From: Cytobacillus gottheilii
GTDB taxonomy: Bacteria; Bacillota; Bacilli; Bacillales; Cytobacillaceae
DNA length: 64,000 nucleotides
NCBI RefSeq assembly: GCF_001636345.1
Contig: NZ_KV440945.1
Coordinates: 1,394,975 to 1,458,974, forward strand
Direction: 5' to 3'
The translations under genes were made by a program, and so were the position numbers. The notes under the pieces are model-generated. The model had not been told where the DNA came from. It saw only the letters and a program-made list of their open reading frames with translations, and ran no database searches. The number at the start of each line of letters is the position of its first letter. Position 1 is the stretch's first letter. Below, in pieces: positions 35,257 to 48,797 of the stretch.

Positions 35257-35273
35257 ATGAAAGCGCATCCAAT
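35257..35273 (+). promoter_or_regulatory. cre site (CcpA) upstream of ilv-leu
   Basis: ATGAAAGCGCATCCAAT matches the catabolite-responsive element consensus WTGNAARCGNWWWCAWW at all but one position. It is centred about 87 bp before the expected transcription start. In B. subtilis CcpA activates ilv-leu from a similarly placed cre, linking branched-chain amino-acid synthesis to carbon status. Confidence 0.7.
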
Positions 35274-35289
35274 TAAATTGACTAATCAA

Positions 35290-35304
35290 AATTATCAAAT
35301 AATT
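35290..35304 (+). promoter_or_regulatory. Possible CodY box
   Basis: AATTATCAAATAATT has three mismatches to the CodY motif AATTTTCWGAAAATT and lies just before the -35 element. CodY is a known repressor of ilv-leu in Bacillus. The A+T richness of the region makes chance matches likely. Confidence 0.4.
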
Positions 35305-35316
35305 TAAAAAATGCTA

Positions 35317-35345
35317 TTGACGATGCTGGTAAATGCGGGTAAGAT
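35317..35345 (+). promoter_or_regulatory. Sigma-A promoter of the ilv-leu operon
   Basis: TTGACG (35317-35322), a 17-bp spacer and TAAGAT (35340-35345). The start of transcription would be near 35352, giving a leader of about 400 nt that includes the T-box. Confidence 0.75.
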
Positions 35346-35460
35346 AGTCCTCAATAAAACAAATTACACAAATAACACAAACACAGCAAGACGTTTTCAC
35401 TTTGAAAAACTGTCATTTTTTTAACCTAAAAATTTAACGGTTTAAAGTGTTGAATCGATA

Positions 35461-35735
35461 AAATCAATGATGAGGACAAGTAATTTTATGAACAGGATTT
35501 TACAGAGAGCCGGGGATGCTGAAATCCGGTAATCCAGCATAAAATGAACTCACCTCTGAGTGCGGGTCTGAACCTTTTAGTAAGACCTGCCGGGTAGCTG
35601 CACCCGTTATCAAACAAAATGAGAGCACGTATTATACGTGAATCAGGGTGGTACCGTGGAACAGGTTTTCAAGCCTTTTCATCCCTTGTTTTCCAGAAAT
35701 CTGGATAAAGGGATGAGAAGGCTTTTTATTTTTTT
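35461..35735 (+). promoter_or_regulatory. Leucine T-box riboswitch with terminator
   Basis: Stem I begins near GATGAGGACAAGTA; the specifier loop reads TGAACTCACC with a CTC (Leu) codon at 35549-35551. The T-box proper is AGGGTGGTACCGTGG (35645-35659); its TGGT would pair with the ACCA end of a tRNA with discriminator A, as tRNA-Leu has. The terminator stem AAGCCTTTTCATCCCTT/AAGGGATGAGAAGGCTT is followed by TTTTATTTTTTT. Uncharged tRNA-Leu should favour antitermination, as in B. subtilis ilv-leu. Confidence 0.95.
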
Positions 35736-35755
35736 AAAGAGGAGGATTTTCATTC

Positions 35756-37477
35756 ATGTTGCAGGGAGCTGCGTTACCCGAGGTTAAAGCGGAGAATACA
35801 CGGTCAATAACAGGTTCCGATTTGTTATTAGATGCCTTGGAAAGAGAGGGAGTTGAAGTCATATTTGGCTATCCTGGAGGAGCAGTGCTCCCCATCTATG
35901 ACAAGATTTATTCGTCAAAGATTCTGCATGTTTTACCGAGGCATGAGCAAGGAGGCATTCATGCAGCAGAAGGCTATGCAAGGATATCCGGCAAACCAGG
36001 CGTTGTTATTGCCACTTCTGGACCAGGTGCAACCAATATTGTGACTGGACTTGCAGATGCCATGATGGATTCACTGCCGCTAGTTGTATTCACCGGCCAG
36101 GTTGCTACAGGAGTTATTGGTACAGATGCTTTCCAGGAAGCAGATGTTTTAGGGATTACTACACCGATTACCAAGTATAACTACCAAGTTCGAAAAGCGG
36201 AGGACATACCTAAGATTGTAAAGGAAGCCTTTTACATTGCTTCCAGCGGCAGACCTGGTCCGGTTTTAATTGACATACCAAAAGATATCGCAGCTGCTCC
36301 AGCTGAAATGCAGGAAGAGGCAGAAATCCATCTTCCGGGTTATCAGCCAACCAAACATCCGAATTATTTGCAGATCAGAAAGCTGATTGAAGCAGTCAGC
36401 AAAGCAAAAAAGCCAGTTATATTAGCAGGGGCGGGCGTTCTTCATGCAAAAGCGATGCACGCATTAAAAGCCTACGCAGAGCAGCAGAAGCTTCCGGTTA
36501 TTCATACTTTGCTTGGCTTAGGCGGATTTCCGGCAGAACATCCTCTATTTATCGGCATGGCAGGCATGCATGGCTGTTATACGGCCAATATGGCACTATC
36601 ACAATGCGATTTGCTTATTAACATCGGTGCCCGCTTTGATGATCGGCTTACAGGTAACCTGAAGCATTTTGCTCCACATGCATCGGTTGCTCATATTGAT
36701 ATTGATCCGGCAGAGATTGGCAAAAATGTTGAAACGCTTATTCCGATTGTTGCAGATGCAAAAGAAGCACTGCAGGAACTTGTGAATGGAGAAGGCAAAC
36801 CGCCAGTCCATGATGAATGGATGAAACAGCTAGAGGAGTGGCAAGAAGAGTTTCCATACCATTATGACCAAACATCACTTGAGGTGAAGCCGCAAAAGGC
36901 AATGGAGCTTATACACTCTTTTACAAACGGAGAGGCGATTGTTGTCACAGATGTAGGGCAGCATCAAATGTGGGCAGCGCAATATTATCGATTTAACGAA
37001 GCGAATCGCTGGGTCACATCAGGAGGATTAGGAACAATGGGCTTCGGTTTGCCAGCAAGCATTGGGGCACAGCTCGCTGATCCAAAGCGGAATGTAATTG
37101 CGGTTCTTGGAGATGGCGGCTTTCAGATGTGTACGCAGGAATTAGCCGTTATTCGTGAGATGAACCTGCCAATTAAAATCGTTGTCTTGAATAACCAGGC
37201 TCTTGGAATGGTGCGCCAATGGCAGGAAATCTTTTATGATTCGCGTTTTTCACATAGTAAGTTTTCCTCACAGCCATCATTTGTAAAACTGGCAGAAGCC
37301 TATGACATAAAAGGGGTTTTAATTGATACAAAGGAACAAGCGGAAAATGAATTAAAACACCTATTAACATGTAACGAACCAGTATTAATCGATTTGCGGA
37401 TTGATCCAAATGAAAATGTATTTCCGATGATTGCTCCGGGTAAGGGGCTGCATGAAATGGAAGGTGTTAAACCGTGA
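35756..37477 (+). CDS. ilvB: Acetolactate synthase large subunit
   Basis: ThDP enzyme that condenses pyruvate (or pyruvate with 2-oxobutyrate), the first common step to Val, Leu and Ile. 573 residues: N-terminal [12 protein letters not shown] with the catalytic Glu in [20 protein letters not shown]-binding middle domain, and the ThDP motif [32 protein letters not shown] 35756 follows AGAGGAGGAT. ilvN overlaps by GTGA. Confidence 0.97.
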   Translation: MLQGAALPEVKAENTRSITGSDLLLDALEREGVEVIFGYPGGAVLPIYDKIYSSKILHVLPRHEQGGIHAAEGYARISGKPGVVIATSGPGATNIVTGLADAMMDSLPLVVFTGQVATGVIGTDAFQEADVLGITTPITKYNYQVRKAEDIPKIVKEAFYIASSGRPGPVLIDIPKDIAAAPAEMQEEAEIHLPGYQPTKHPNYLQIRKLIEAVSKAKKPVILAGAGVLHAKAMHALKAYAEQQKLPVIHTLLGLGGFPAEHPLFIGMAGMHGCYTANMALSQCDLLINIGARFDDRLTGNLKHFAPHASVAHIDIDPAEIGKNVETLIPIVADAKEALQELVNGEGKPPVHDEWMKQLEEWQEEFPYHYDQTSLEVKPQKAMELIHSFTNGEAIVVTDVGQHQMWAAQYYRFNEANRWVTSGGLGTMGFGLPASIGAQLADPKRNVIAVLGDGGFQMCTQELAVIREMNLPIKIVVLNNQALGMVRQWQEIFYDSRFSHSKFSSQPSFVKLAEAYDIKGVLIDTKEQAENELKHLLTCNEPVLIDLRIDPNENVFPMIAPGKGLHEMEGVKP

Positions 37478-37989
37478 GAAGAATCATCTGCCTGACCGTA
37501 ATGAATCGGCCAGGGGTGCTTAATCGAGTGACCAACTTATTTTCGAAACGAAATTACAATATTGAAAGCATTTCTGTCGGCCACTCTGAACTTGAAGGCA
37601 TGTCCAGAATCACATGTGTCATACATGTCGAGGACGAAAAAGCGAGCGAACAGATTACTAAACAGCTTAATAAGCAAATTGATGTGATCAAGGTAACGGA
37701 TATTACAGACCAGTCTATTGTCGCAAGAGAATTGGCGTTAATAAAAGTGCAGTCAACTCCGCAGACAAGAAACGAGCTTTATTCGTTAATAGAACCTTTT
37801 CGAGCATCAGTTATTGATGTAAGTAAAGAAAGCATGGTCATTCAAATTACCGGCGAATCTGAAAAAATTGAAGCTTTTATAGAACTAATTAGTCCTTATG
37901 GGATTAAAGAGCTGGCAAGAACGGGCACAACCGCTTTCCCTCGAGGGACGCAAAGAAGTGCACCGCCGAAACAGGTATCGATTTTATAA
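37474..37989 (+). CDS. ilvN: Acetolactate synthase small (regulatory) subunit
   Basis: Also called ilvH. 171 residues with an N-terminal ACT domain ([32 protein letters not shown]) that mediates valine feedback, and a C-terminal domain with [24 protein letters not shown] start overlapping the ilvB stop by 4 nt, consistent with stoichiometric coupled translation. Confidence 0.96.
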   Translation: MRRIICLTVMNRPGVLNRVTNLFSKRNYNIESISVGHSELEGMSRITCVIHVEDEKASEQITKQLNKQIDVIKVTDITDQSIVARELALIKVQSTPQTRNELYSLIEPFRASVIDVSKESMVIQITGESEKIEAFIELISPYGIKELARTGTTAFPRGTQRSAPPKQVSIL

Positions 37990-38048
37990 AAATGTTCAAG
38001 CACTTTCTAAATATTTTAAAACCATAAAACAATAGAAGAGGAGAATGA

Positions 38049-40602
<2,554 letters not shown>

Positions 40603-40686
40603 ATTTCGCTTTCTAAGTGATTTTTGCTGAAGGATTATTGTTTAAATAACCTTTTATATACAAGGTCAGTATAGAAATCGCTGATT

Positions 40687-40730
40687 GGAGTGGTGCGGTG
40701 CTTCTGCAGCAGGAGGCTCACCACCGCTCC
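40687..40730 (+). promoter_or_regulatory. GC-rich hairpin in the leuA-leuB gap
   Basis: GGAGTGGTGCGGTG pairs with CACCACCGCTCC (about 12 bp with a small bulge and a wobble). There is no T run, so it is not a standard terminator. Lying in a 219-bp gap inside the operon, it could mark an mRNA processing or stability site. The gap shows no reading frame with an SD. Confidence 0.5.
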
Positions 40731-40821
40731 TCCTTAAAACGACCAGCATGAATTGGAATTTGAATTTTCATTTTATTTTTCACACAAAAAAGCCAAATGA
40801 ACAAAATCGGAGGGGTTAGTG

Positions 40822-41934
40822 ATGGAAAAACGGATCGTTGTTCTTCCAGGAGACGGAATTGGAAAAGAAGTGACAAAAGGAGCTGTTGAAGTTCTTCAGG
40901 CAGTTGGAGAACGCTTTGGACACCAGTTTCATTTCACATATGGAAGCATTGGCGGAGAAGCCATTGATACATATGGCACGCCTTTACCGGATGAAACCAT
41001 ACAACATTGTAAAGATAGCGATGCGGTTTTATTAGGTGCTGTTGGCGGTCCGAAATGGGATGTTCAGCCTCCACACCTTCGTCCAGAACGCGGTTTGCTG
41101 AAAATCAGAAAAGAACTGAACCTTTATGCAAATCTAAGGCCAACGAGCTATTATGATAGTCTTGCAGAGAATTCTCCATTAAAAAAGGAATATATCGAAA
41201 ATGTAGATTTGCTTTTTGTTCGAGAGCTGACAGGCGGGCTGTATTTTGGCAAACCAAGTGAGCGCGTGGAAAGAGACGGAAAAGAAGCGGTTGTTGATAC
41301 ATTATACTATCAAAAGTCTGAAATGCAGCGTGTCATTAAGCTTGCTTTTGAGCTTGCGGAGAAGCGCGATCAAAAAGTAACGTCAGTAGATAAAGCAAAT
41401 GTCTTAGAATCAAGCAGAATGTGGAGAGAAGTAGCTAATGAGATTTCTGAGCAGTTTCCGAATGTAGAACTGGAGCATATGCTGGTCGATAACGCAGCGA
41501 TGCAATTAGTCACAAATCCAAAGAGATTTGATGTTATTGTAACGGAAAATATGTTTGGCGATATTTTAAGTGATGAAGCTTCCGTTCTGACAGGATCATT
41601 GGGAATGTCGGCTTCTGCCAGTCTTTCAGAGGATGGTCCTTCTTTATATGAACCGATTCATGGCTCTGCTCCTGATATTGCAGGTCAAAATATTGCCAAT
41701 CCGCTTGCAGCCATTTTATCAGCAGCGATGATGCTGCGTTTATCTTTTGGAATGCAGGAGGAAGCAAAGGCGGTTGAAACGGCAGTCAACCAAGTGCTTG
41801 ATGCAGGCTATCGAACGAAAGATATCGGCAGATCTGTCAATAACTATGTATCTACTAGCGAAATGATTAATGAAGTTAAAGCGATGATTTTAGATCATGA
41901 AGCGATTATGCATATTATGGAGGCTTACTCTTAA
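40822..41934 (+). CDS. leuB: 3-isopropylmalate dehydrogenase
   Basis: NAD-dependent oxidative decarboxylation in leucine synthesis. 370 residues with [12 protein letters not shown], the substrate-binding Arg set [35 protein letters not shown], the metal-binding Asp segment [22 protein letters not shown] and the NAD motif [21 protein letters not shown] 40822 is spaced 6 nt from GGAGGGG; GTG 40819 abuts it. Confidence 0.96.
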   Translation: MEKRIVVLPGDGIGKEVTKGAVEVLQAVGERFGHQFHFTYGSIGGEAIDTYGTPLPDETIQHCKDSDAVLLGAVGGPKWDVQPPHLRPERGLLKIRKELNLYANLRPTSYYDSLAENSPLKKEYIENVDLLFVRELTGGLYFGKPSERVERDGKEAVVDTLYYQKSEMQRVIKLAFELAEKRDQKVTSVDKANVLESSRMWREVANEISEQFPNVELEHMLVDNAAMQLVTNPKRFDVIVTENMFGDILSDEASVLTGSLGMSASASLSEDGPSLYEPIHGSAPDIAGQNIANPLAAILSAAMMLRLSFGMQEEAKAVETAVNQVLDAGYRTKDIGRSVNNYVSTSEMINEVKAMILDHEAIMHIMEAYS

Positions 41935-41992
41935 TTATAGCCAATGCAGTTGTCAAAAAAATGAAGCACTCGTTTCGATAGGGGGGAACACA

Positions 41993-43408
41993 ATGGGTAA
42001 GTCAATTATTGAAAAGATATGGGATAAACATGTTGTATATGAAGAAGAGGGCAAGCCGGATTTATTATATATTGATTTACACCTTGTGCATGAGGTTACT
42101 TCACCGCAGGCCTTTTCAGGGCTAAGAATGAAAGGGAGAAAGGTGCGCAGACCGGATAAAACCTTTGCTACCATGGACCATAACGTTCCAACAGACAATC
42201 GTTCCGAAATTCAAGATAAAGTAGCGCTGAATCAGATGACGACATTAGAAAAAAATTGTCATGAATTTGGGATTCCGTTAGCAGGCATAGATAGTCCAGA
42301 TCAAGGGATCGTTCACGTCATTGGTCCGGAGCTTGGACTGACATTGCCAGGCAAAACGATTGTCTGCGGAGACAGCCACACTTCAACACATGGTGCTTTT
42401 GGTTCTATTGCTTTTGGTATTGGAACGAGTGAGGTTGAGCATGTACTGGCCACTCAAACCATATGGCGCGCTAAACCGAAAACACTGAAAATTGACATCA
42501 GCGGAACTCCTAATAAAGGAGTAACAGCGAAGGACATTATTTTATATATCCTTTCAAAGCATGGCTTTGATTTTGGAACAGGCTATATTATTGAATATTG
42601 TGGTGAGGCAATAAGATCCATGTCGATGGATGAAAGAATGACCATTTGTAATATGTCTATTGAAGGCGGGGCCAGGGCTGGCTTAGTGAGTCCTGACGAG
42701 ACGACTTTCTCCTATATAACAGGCAGAAAGTTTGCTCCCAAAGGCGAGGAATTGGCTAAGGCAGTTGCAGAATGGAGAGAGCTTGCTTCAGATGATGATG
42801 CGGTCTATGACAAGACGATTGAAATCCATGCAGAGGAAATTGCTCCAATGGTCAGCTGGGGGACGAATCCTGCAATGACTTCAAGAGTGCATGAAAGAAT
42901 TCCGTATCTTTCAGACTGCAAAAACGAGATTGAAAGAAAATCTCTGCAAAATGCCCTTTCTTATATGGGATTAACAGAGGGACAAAGAATAGATGATATT
43001 CACATACAGCATGTGTTTATCGGTTCTTGTACAAATTCCCGCCTCGAGGATTTAAGGCAGGCAGCTGAAATTGTGAAAGGCAAACAGGTGCATAGCAATG
43101 TTAGAGCATTGGTGGTTCCGGGCTCACAGCAGGTGAAGAAGCAAGCAGAAGAGGAAGGGTTGCACCGTATTTTTACGGAGGCAGGCTTCGAGTGGAGAGA
43201 ATCTGGCTGCAGTATGTGTTTAAGCATGAATAATGACATTGTTCCTGCTGGTGAGCATTGCGCATCAACATCGAACCGGAATTTTGAAGGCAGACAAGGA
43301 ACAGGTGCAAGAACACATCTTGTCAGCCCAATCATGGCTGCTGCGGCTGCCATATATGGAAAAATTACCGATGTATCAGCGATGATGCCGGAAGAAGCAG
43401 TTAAATAG
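41993..43408 (+). CDS. leuC: 3-isopropylmalate dehydratase large subunit
   Basis: Aconitase-family isomerase with LeuD. 471 residues with [61 protein letters not shown], and the three [4Fe-4S] cysteines in IGSCTNSR and [13 protein letters not shown] 41993 is behind GGGGGG; the longer upstream frame overlaps nothing useful and has a weaker start. Confidence 0.96.
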   Translation: MGKSIIEKIWDKHVVYEEEGKPDLLYIDLHLVHEVTSPQAFSGLRMKGRKVRRPDKTFATMDHNVPTDNRSEIQDKVALNQMTTLEKNCHEFGIPLAGIDSPDQGIVHVIGPELGLTLPGKTIVCGDSHTSTHGAFGSIAFGIGTSEVEHVLATQTIWRAKPKTLKIDISGTPNKGVTAKDIILYILSKHGFDFGTGYIIEYCGEAIRSMSMDERMTICNMSIEGGARAGLVSPDETTFSYITGRKFAPKGEELAKAVAEWRELASDDDAVYDKTIEIHAEEIAPMVSWGTNPAMTSRVHERIPYLSDCKNEIERKSLQNALSYMGLTEGQRIDDIHIQHVFIGSCTNSRLEDLRQAAEIVKGKQVHSNVRALVVPGSQQVKKQAEEEGLHRIFTEAGFEWRESGCSMCLSMNNDIVPAGEHCASTSNRNFEGRQGTGARTHLVSPIMAAAAAIYGKITDVSAMMPEEAVK

Positions 43409-43419
43409 GGGGGAAAAGG

Positions 43420-44001
43420 ATGAGTGCATTCACAAAAATAACAGAAAAGGCGGCAGCTTTTGATCGCGCAAATGTCGACACAGATCAAATCATACCAAAG
43501 CAATTTCTTAAAAGAATTGAAAAAACAGGCTTTGGCCGCTTTTTGTTTAATGATTGGAGATATTCACCCGATGGTGAGCCAAACCCTCATTTTGAATTAA
43601 ATAGACCTGAGAACGCAGGTGCAAAAATATTAATTGCCAATGAAAATTTTGGCTGCGGCTCATCCAGAGAGCACGCGCCATGGGCATTATTAGATTATGG
43701 TTTTAAGGCAATCATTGCTCCTTCATTCGCAGATATTTTTTATCAGAACTCCTTAAAAAACGGATTGCTTCCAGTTACATTGGACGCAGAAAAAGTCGCA
43801 CAGCTGCTGCAAAAAGCAGAACATGAAAACTATGAACTTACCGTTGATTTAGAAAACGAAAGCATTTTTGACACCAGCGGGTTTAAAGCACATTTTTCAA
43901 TAGATCCTTATTGGAAAAAGATGCTCGTAAATGGCTGGGATGAGATTGAAATTACCATGCAATTAGATGAATACATTACTGTATATGAAAAGGCGCAGTA
44001 A
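43420..44001 (+). CDS. leuD: 3-isopropylmalate dehydratase small subunit
   Basis: 193 residues, the swivel domain partner of LeuC: DRANVDTDQIIPKQFLKRIEKTGFG, ENFGCGSSREHAPWALLDYGFKAIIAPSFADIFYQN. SD GGGGGGAAAAGG. Last gene of the ilv-leu operon. Confidence 0.96.
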   Translation: MSAFTKITEKAAAFDRANVDTDQIIPKQFLKRIEKTGFGRFLFNDWRYSPDGEPNPHFELNRPENAGAKILIANENFGCGSSREHAPWALLDYGFKAIIAPSFADIFYQNSLKNGLLPVTLDAEKVAQLLQKAEHENYELTVDLENESIFDTSGFKAHFSIDPYWKKMLVNGWDEIEITMQLDEYITVYEKAQ

Positions 44002-44006
44002 ATAGA

Positions 44007-44044
44007 AGGTCCATTACTATTAGGTGATGGATCTTTTTGTTTTT
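44007..44044 (+). terminator. Terminator of the ilv-leu operon
   Basis: AGGTCCATTAC pairs with GTGATGGATCT (two wobbles), followed by TTTTGTTTTTTT. Confidence 0.85.
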
Positions 44045-44097
44045 TTATTCTCACCATGCTAAACTAACTGCAAACCAATCATAAGGACGGTATAGAT

Positions 44098-45111
44098 ATG
44101 AAAAAACGGGAACAGAAAGATTCAGGTGAAAATATTATTCTCTTTCCCGGTCTTGAGAAGCGGCTTATAGAAAAAGGACTTGAGGCAGTCAAACTAAAAG
44201 ATTTCAAAAATGCGGTTCATTATCTAGAAGACGCCCTCAGTCTGGATCCTGATAATAGTGAAATACATATTGGTCTAGTCCTTGCCTATTTTGAGTCAGG
44301 TAACTTGCACAAATCAAAAAAATTGGCTGAAAGCATGCTGCAGAAAGACATAGGAAATTATATTGATATAATGGAGCTATACTTAATGATTCTCGTTCAG
44401 CTGGGGCAGTATGCTGAGATTATTACTGCGATTGAAGGCCTTTTGGAAGAGAAAGAGGTGCCAAAGGAAAAATACGAGCATTTTAGCACCATGCTTGCTT
44501 TTAGCAGAAAGCATGTCCATTTAGCTCCGATCGAGATAGAAGAAGAACATGAAGATATCAAGGAACATGAACCAATTAACTTTTTTGCTGTGCTAGATCA
44601 AAATGAGCAAATTCAGATAGCCGCAAAACTGGCTCAATCTAACATACGGAATCAGCTTGAAGGAATAGAAGAGTATTTGAGAGATCAGGACGGGCAATAT
44701 TTTTTTAAAACCATCCTGTTAAATGTCTTAGCAGAACATGGCTTTGAACGTTCTGTGCTGGTTAATAAGGGCGGAAAGCAGAAGCAGGTAATACCAGCCG
44801 ACATGCATAACTGGGATGATCAAAAGCAATACAATGAGATTATAGGGATTCTGGAAGCTGGCATTTCTCAGGAAGATCCTATTTTATATGAAAATACAAA
44901 AGAAATCATAAAGCGCCACTACTTTCTTCTCTATCCTTTTGAGGTTGAATCGATCTCTTCAAATGCACTGGCTGCTGCTTATCATAGACTAGTCACAAAC
45001 TACTTTGGAATAGAGATTTCATTAGAAGAATTAGAAGCTTTATATGAAGTGGAAGAGAGAGAGATTCAGGCTGCAAGTGAGCACATCTCTACACTAGAAG
45101 AAATTTCTTAG
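44098..45111 (+). CDS. ysoA: Tetratricopeptide-repeat protein (YsoA)
   Basis: 337 residues. The first 130 contain TPR helices (EKGLEAVKLKDFKNAVHYLEDALSLDPDNSEIHIGLVLAYFESGNLHKSKKLAESML, given here as parts of one repeat region between residues 20 and 78); the rest is helical and acidic with no known motif. Its position between leuD and tig matches ysoA of B. subtilis. The function is unknown; TPRs usually mediate protein contacts. Confidence 0.8.
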   Translation: MKKREQKDSGENIILFPGLEKRLIEKGLEAVKLKDFKNAVHYLEDALSLDPDNSEIHIGLVLAYFESGNLHKSKKLAESMLQKDIGNYIDIMELYLMILVQLGQYAEIITAIEGLLEEKEVPKEKYEHFSTMLAFSRKHVHLAPIEIEEEHEDIKEHEPINFFAVLDQNEQIQIAAKLAQSNIRNQLEGIEEYLRDQDGQYFFKTILLNVLAEHGFERSVLVNKGGKQKQVIPADMHNWDDQKQYNEIIGILEAGISQEDPILYENTKEIIKRHYFLLYPFEVESISSNALAAAYHRLVTNYFGIEISLEELEALYEVEEREIQAASEHISTLEEIS

Positions 45112-45131
45112 CGCAAAAATAAGGCTCAATC

Positions 45132-45159
45132 TTGAAAGCTATGCTCCGTGTGTTATAAT
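45132..45159 (+). promoter_or_regulatory. Sigma-A promoter of tig
   Basis: TTGAAA (45132-45137), a 16-bp spacer and TATAAT (45154-45159), with an untranslated leader of about 125 nt before the tig start. Confidence 0.7.
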
Positions 45160-45291
45160 ATAATGGTTGTATTACGCAGATAAGTAATTTTTAACAGTTA
45201 CTAGTGAATGAATAGTGGCTTGAAAACAAGACGTATTCATACCATTTCGTGAAAAATGAAATGATCATAGATTTTGGAGGGAACTAATTGT

Positions 45292-46578
45292 ATGTCAGCT
45301 AAATTTGAAAAGCTTGAAGGGAACCGTGGGGTTCTTACAATTGAAGTAGATGCAGAGAAAGTAAACGAAGGTTTAGACGCTGCATTTAAGAAAGTCGTTA
45401 AACAAATCAATGTACCAGGCTTCCGTAAAGGAAAAATGCCTCGTGGTATGTTTGAAAAGCGTTTTGGCGTAGAATCTCTTTATCAAGATGCTGTAGATTA
45501 TCTATTACCGGATGCATATGCAAATGCAATCGACGAAACTGGAATTGAGCCAGTGGATCGTCCGGAAATCGATGTTGAGCAAATTGAAAAAGGCAAAAAC
45601 TTAATCTTCAAAGCAACTGTTACAGTTAAGCCAGAAGTAAAATTAGGCGAATACAAAGGAATCGAAGTAGAAAAATTCGAAACTGAAGTGACAGAAGAAG
45701 ATGTAACAGCTGAACTTACTGCTATGCAGGAAAAACAAGCTGAGCTTGTTGTAAAAGAAGAAGGCAAAGCTGAAAACGGCGATACAGTTGTTATGGACTT
45801 CGAAGGCTTCGTTGATGGAGAAGCATTTGAAGGCGGCAAAGCTGAAAACTATTCTTTAGAATTAGGTTCAGGCCAATTTATTCCAGGATTTGAAGAGCAA
45901 TTGGTTGGTGCAGCTTCTGGAGAGTCTAAAGATGTTGAAGTTACTTTCCCTGAAGAATACCATGCAGCTGAACTTGCTGGAAAAAAAGCTACTTTTAAAG
46001 TAACTGTTCACGAAATTAAAGGTAAAGAGCTTCCTGCTCTAGATGATGAGTTTGCAAAAGATGCTGATGAAGAAGTTGAATCTTTAGATGCACTTAAAGA
46101 AAAAATCAAAACTCGTTTAGAAGACAGCAAAAAGCATGAAGCTGAGCACCATGTACGTGACACTGTTGTTGAAAAAGCAGCTGAAAATGCTGAAATCGAT
46201 GTTCCTTCTGCAATGGTTGACACTGAAGTTGACCGCATGCTTCAAGAATTCGAACAGCGTCTGCAAATGCAAGGCATGAATCTTGAGCTTTACTTCCAAT
46301 TCTCTGGTCAAGACGAAAGCGCATTGCGTGAGCAAATGAGCGAAGAAGCTGCAAAACGTGTTCGTGTAAACTTAACAGTTGAAGCGATCGCTAAAGCTGA
46401 AAACATTGAAGTAACAGAAGAAGAGATTTCTGCTGAGCTTGATAAAATGGCTGAAATGTACAACATGGGCGTAGACGCTATTACACAAGCACTTGGCGGT
46501 AACCTTGATGCATTAAAATCTGATCTTCAAATGAAAAAAGCAATCGATTTACTTGTAGAAAACAGCAAAACTGTATAA
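45292..46578 (+). CDS. tig: Trigger factor
   Basis: Ribosome-bound chaperone and peptidyl-prolyl isomerase. 428 residues: the ribosome-binding loop [19 protein letters not shown] (about 37-55), an FKBP-type domain with [17 protein letters not shown] and [12 protein letters not shown], and a helical C-terminal chaperone arm. ATG 45292 gives the normal [10 protein letters not shown] start behind GGAGGG; a TTG 18 nt upstream overlaps that SD. Confidence 0.96.
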   Translation: MSAKFEKLEGNRGVLTIEVDAEKVNEGLDAAFKKVVKQINVPGFRKGKMPRGMFEKRFGVESLYQDAVDYLLPDAYANAIDETGIEPVDRPEIDVEQIEKGKNLIFKATVTVKPEVKLGEYKGIEVEKFETEVTEEDVTAELTAMQEKQAELVVKEEGKAENGDTVVMDFEGFVDGEAFEGGKAENYSLELGSGQFIPGFEEQLVGAASGESKDVEVTFPEEYHAAELAGKKATFKVTVHEIKGKELPALDDEFAKDADEEVESLDALKEKIKTRLEDSKKHEAEHHVRDTVVEKAAENAEIDVPSAMVDTEVDRMLQEFEQRLQMQGMNLELYFQFSGQDESALREQMSEEAAKRVRVNLTVEAIAKAENIEVTEEEISAELDKMAEMYNMGVDAITQALGGNLDALKSDLQMKKAIDLLVENSKTV

Positions 46579-46594
46579 TATAATAGATAAAAAT

Positions 46595-46624
46595 AAGGCG
46601 CGATTTTGATCGTGCCTTGTTTTG
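46595..46624 (+). terminator. Terminator of tig
   Basis: AAGGCGCGAT (46595-46604) pairs with ATCGTGCCTT (46609-46618), followed by GTTTTG. Confidence 0.85.
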
Positions 46625-46845
46625 TACTCCAAAGAAATACTACATAACTCTTGTATCTCCTTGCTCTGTGAAAAGACAAAAATGATAACGTATTACATAG
46701 AAACCATGTATTCTTGCAAAAGATACACTTATGGAAATCAGACACTATGGATATCCTTAAGAAAGTACATATTTTTTTCGTTTACCGAAAAGACCCGATT
46801 TGACTTACATGATGATAAAACCAATGCCGGTTTTCTTTGACTAAA

Positions 46846-46948
46846 GCAAGCATTAACAGCATAAGGTATGTGAAGCCTCTGGCTGTGCACCTGTCAAACG
46901 GCAAGTTTTATCTTTGGCAATCGCTTTATGGCGATCGCTTGTTTTTTC
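46846..46948 (+). other. Possible structured RNA or attenuator upstream of clpX
   Basis: A stretch with several short complementary arms ends in ATCGC/GCGAT (46920-46935) around TTTATG, extended by CAAG/CTTG arms, then GTTTTTT, like an intrinsic terminator. An upstream GCAAGC (about 46846) could pair with the GCTTGT before the T run. I match no known riboswitch class. The rest of the 46625-47350 gap has no supported gene; a TACAAT -10-like word at about 47037 could start the clpX transcript. Confidence 0.35.
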
Positions 46949-47350
46949 ATAACCAGCGAATCATATTTACTGAATGAAGTACATATTCTATTTTCAACCA
47001 TAAGCGTTATCATTTCCTGTCTGCTGTAAATATGTGTTACAATGCAGTACATACTTGTTTTGGGAAAAATTTAAAGTTACGTTTAAATGCCTAATATGAG
47101 AGGGAAAAGTAAGTAACATAAATATTTATGTGCTTATTTTAGATTACTCTTTTTTAGCAGCCGGAAAATTAGTTGGAGTAAGTCACGATGCTGTAATGGT
47201 ATATATTCTTTGACCATCTAAAGTGAGCAGCATTGCAGAGAGCCTATTCCATACATATATCTAATCTATTTTCGGGTCAGTCAACGGAACGTTCAGTGAA
47301 ATAGGATTCGCGGTTATATATCTTTTCAGTTTTTTTGAGGGGTGAAGGAA

Positions 47351-48616
47351 TTGTTTAAATTTAATGATGAAAAAGGACAGCTAAAGTGCTCCTTCTGTGG
47401 GAAAACACAGGACCAGGTCCGAAAGCTTGTTGCGGGACCAGGTGTTTATATTTGTGACGAATGTATTGAACTTTGCACGGAAATCGTGGAAGAGGAGTTA
47501 GGAACAGAAGAAGAAGTAGAATTTAAAGATGTTCCAAAGCCTTCTGAAATTCGTGAGATTTTAAATGAATATGTTATTGGGCAGGATCAAGCTAAGAAGT
47601 CACTTGCTGTAGCCGTTTATAATCACTATAAGCGCATCAATTCAAACAGCAAAATTGATGAAGTAGAGCTTGCAAAGAGTAATATTGCAATGATCGGACC
47701 GACTGGTAGCGGAAAAACATTGCTCGCACAAACTCTTGCGCGTATTTTGAACGTACCTTTTGCTATTGCAGACGCAACTTCTTTAACGGAGGCAGGTTAT
47801 GTTGGTGAGGATGTTGAAAACATTCTGCTAAAATTAATTCAATCTGCTGATTATGATGTTGAAAAAGCTGAAAAAGGCATCATTTATATTGATGAAATTG
47901 ATAAAGTGGCACGTAAATCTGAAAATCCGTCGATTACTCGCGATGTTTCAGGTGAGGGTGTTCAGCAGGCTTTACTGAAAATTCTTGAAGGCACTGTGGC
48001 AAGTGTTCCTCCACAGGGTGGAAGAAAGCATCCACATCAGGAATTCATCCAAATCGATACAACAAATATCTTATTCATTTGCGGCGGTGCATTTGATGGC
48101 ATTGAGCAAATCATTAAACGCCGCTTAGGTCAAAAGGTAATTGGGTTCGGTTCTGATAACAAGCAAAACGAGCTAGAGCAAAAAGAACTTCTTTCTAAGG
48201 TTCTTCCAGAAGACCTGTTGAAATTTGGATTAATTCCTGAGTTCATCGGCCGTCTTCCAGTTATTGCGAGCTTAACGCAGCTTGATGAAGAAGCACTAAT
48301 TGAAATCTTAACGAAACCAAAAAATGCTCTTGTAAAACAATATCAAAAAATGCTTGAGCTTGATGATGTTGAGCTTGATTTTGAAGATGAAGCTCTGATC
48401 GAAATCGCGAAAAAGGCAATCGAACGTAAAACAGGTGCACGTGGTCTTCGTTCTATTATTGAAGGCATTATGCTTGATGTTATGTTTGAACTTCCATCTC
48501 GTGATGATATTAAAAAATGCATCATTACGAAAGACACTGTTCTTGACACTGGGGCACCAAAGCTTGTTCTTGAAGATGGAACCATTGTTGAAGAAGAACG
48601 CAAAACTTCTGCATAA
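47351..48616 (+). CDS. clpX: ClpX, ATPase subunit of the ClpXP protease
   Basis: Unfolds substrates and feeds them to ClpP. 421 residues: N-terminal zinc-binding domain (CSFC and CDEC pairs), AAA+ Walker A GPTGSGKT (about 116), Walker [10 protein letters not shown], sensor regions, and the ClpP-docking IGF in [13 protein letters not shown] 47351 gives the canonical [16 protein letters not shown] start with GAGGGG 9 nt upstream; GTG 47342 would add three residues and overlap the SD. Confidence 0.96.
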   Translation: MFKFNDEKGQLKCSFCGKTQDQVRKLVAGPGVYICDECIELCTEIVEEELGTEEEVEFKDVPKPSEIREILNEYVIGQDQAKKSLAVAVYNHYKRINSNSKIDEVELAKSNIAMIGPTGSGKTLLAQTLARILNVPFAIADATSLTEAGYVGEDVENILLKLIQSADYDVEKAEKGIIYIDEIDKVARKSENPSITRDVSGEGVQQALLKILEGTVASVPPQGGRKHPHQEFIQIDTTNILFICGGAFDGIEQIIKRRLGQKVIGFGSDNKQNELEQKELLSKVLPEDLLKFGLIPEFIGRLPVIASLTQLDEEALIEILTKPKNALVKQYQKMLELDDVELDFEDEALIEIAKKAIERKTGARGLRSIIEGIMLDVMFELPSRDDIKKCIITKDTVLDTGAPKLVLEDGTIVEEERKTSA

Positions 48617-48638
48617 GGATATAAATGCAACATTTCTG

Positions 48639-48671
48639 AGAAAAGTCGACTTCGGTTGGCTTTTCTTTTTT
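48639..48671 (+). terminator. Terminator of clpX
   Basis: AGAAAAGTCGAC and GTTGGCTTTTCT form a 12-bp stem capped by TTCG, followed by TTTTT. Confidence 0.92.
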
Positions 48672-48797
48672 GGGCTTTTTTTGAAAACTATTTGCTTTAC
48701 GGCTGGGCTAGTGCTTAGCAAACGCATGGGTCATAACAGGCATAGTACTAAGCTGGTTTTATATTTTTTCTAAAATGCAGAATTAGAAATTTCATAA

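Noticed and set aside
46622..46840. 72-codon frame after tig
   Set aside because: It overlaps the tig terminator tail, has no SD and an unusual composition; no support as a gene.
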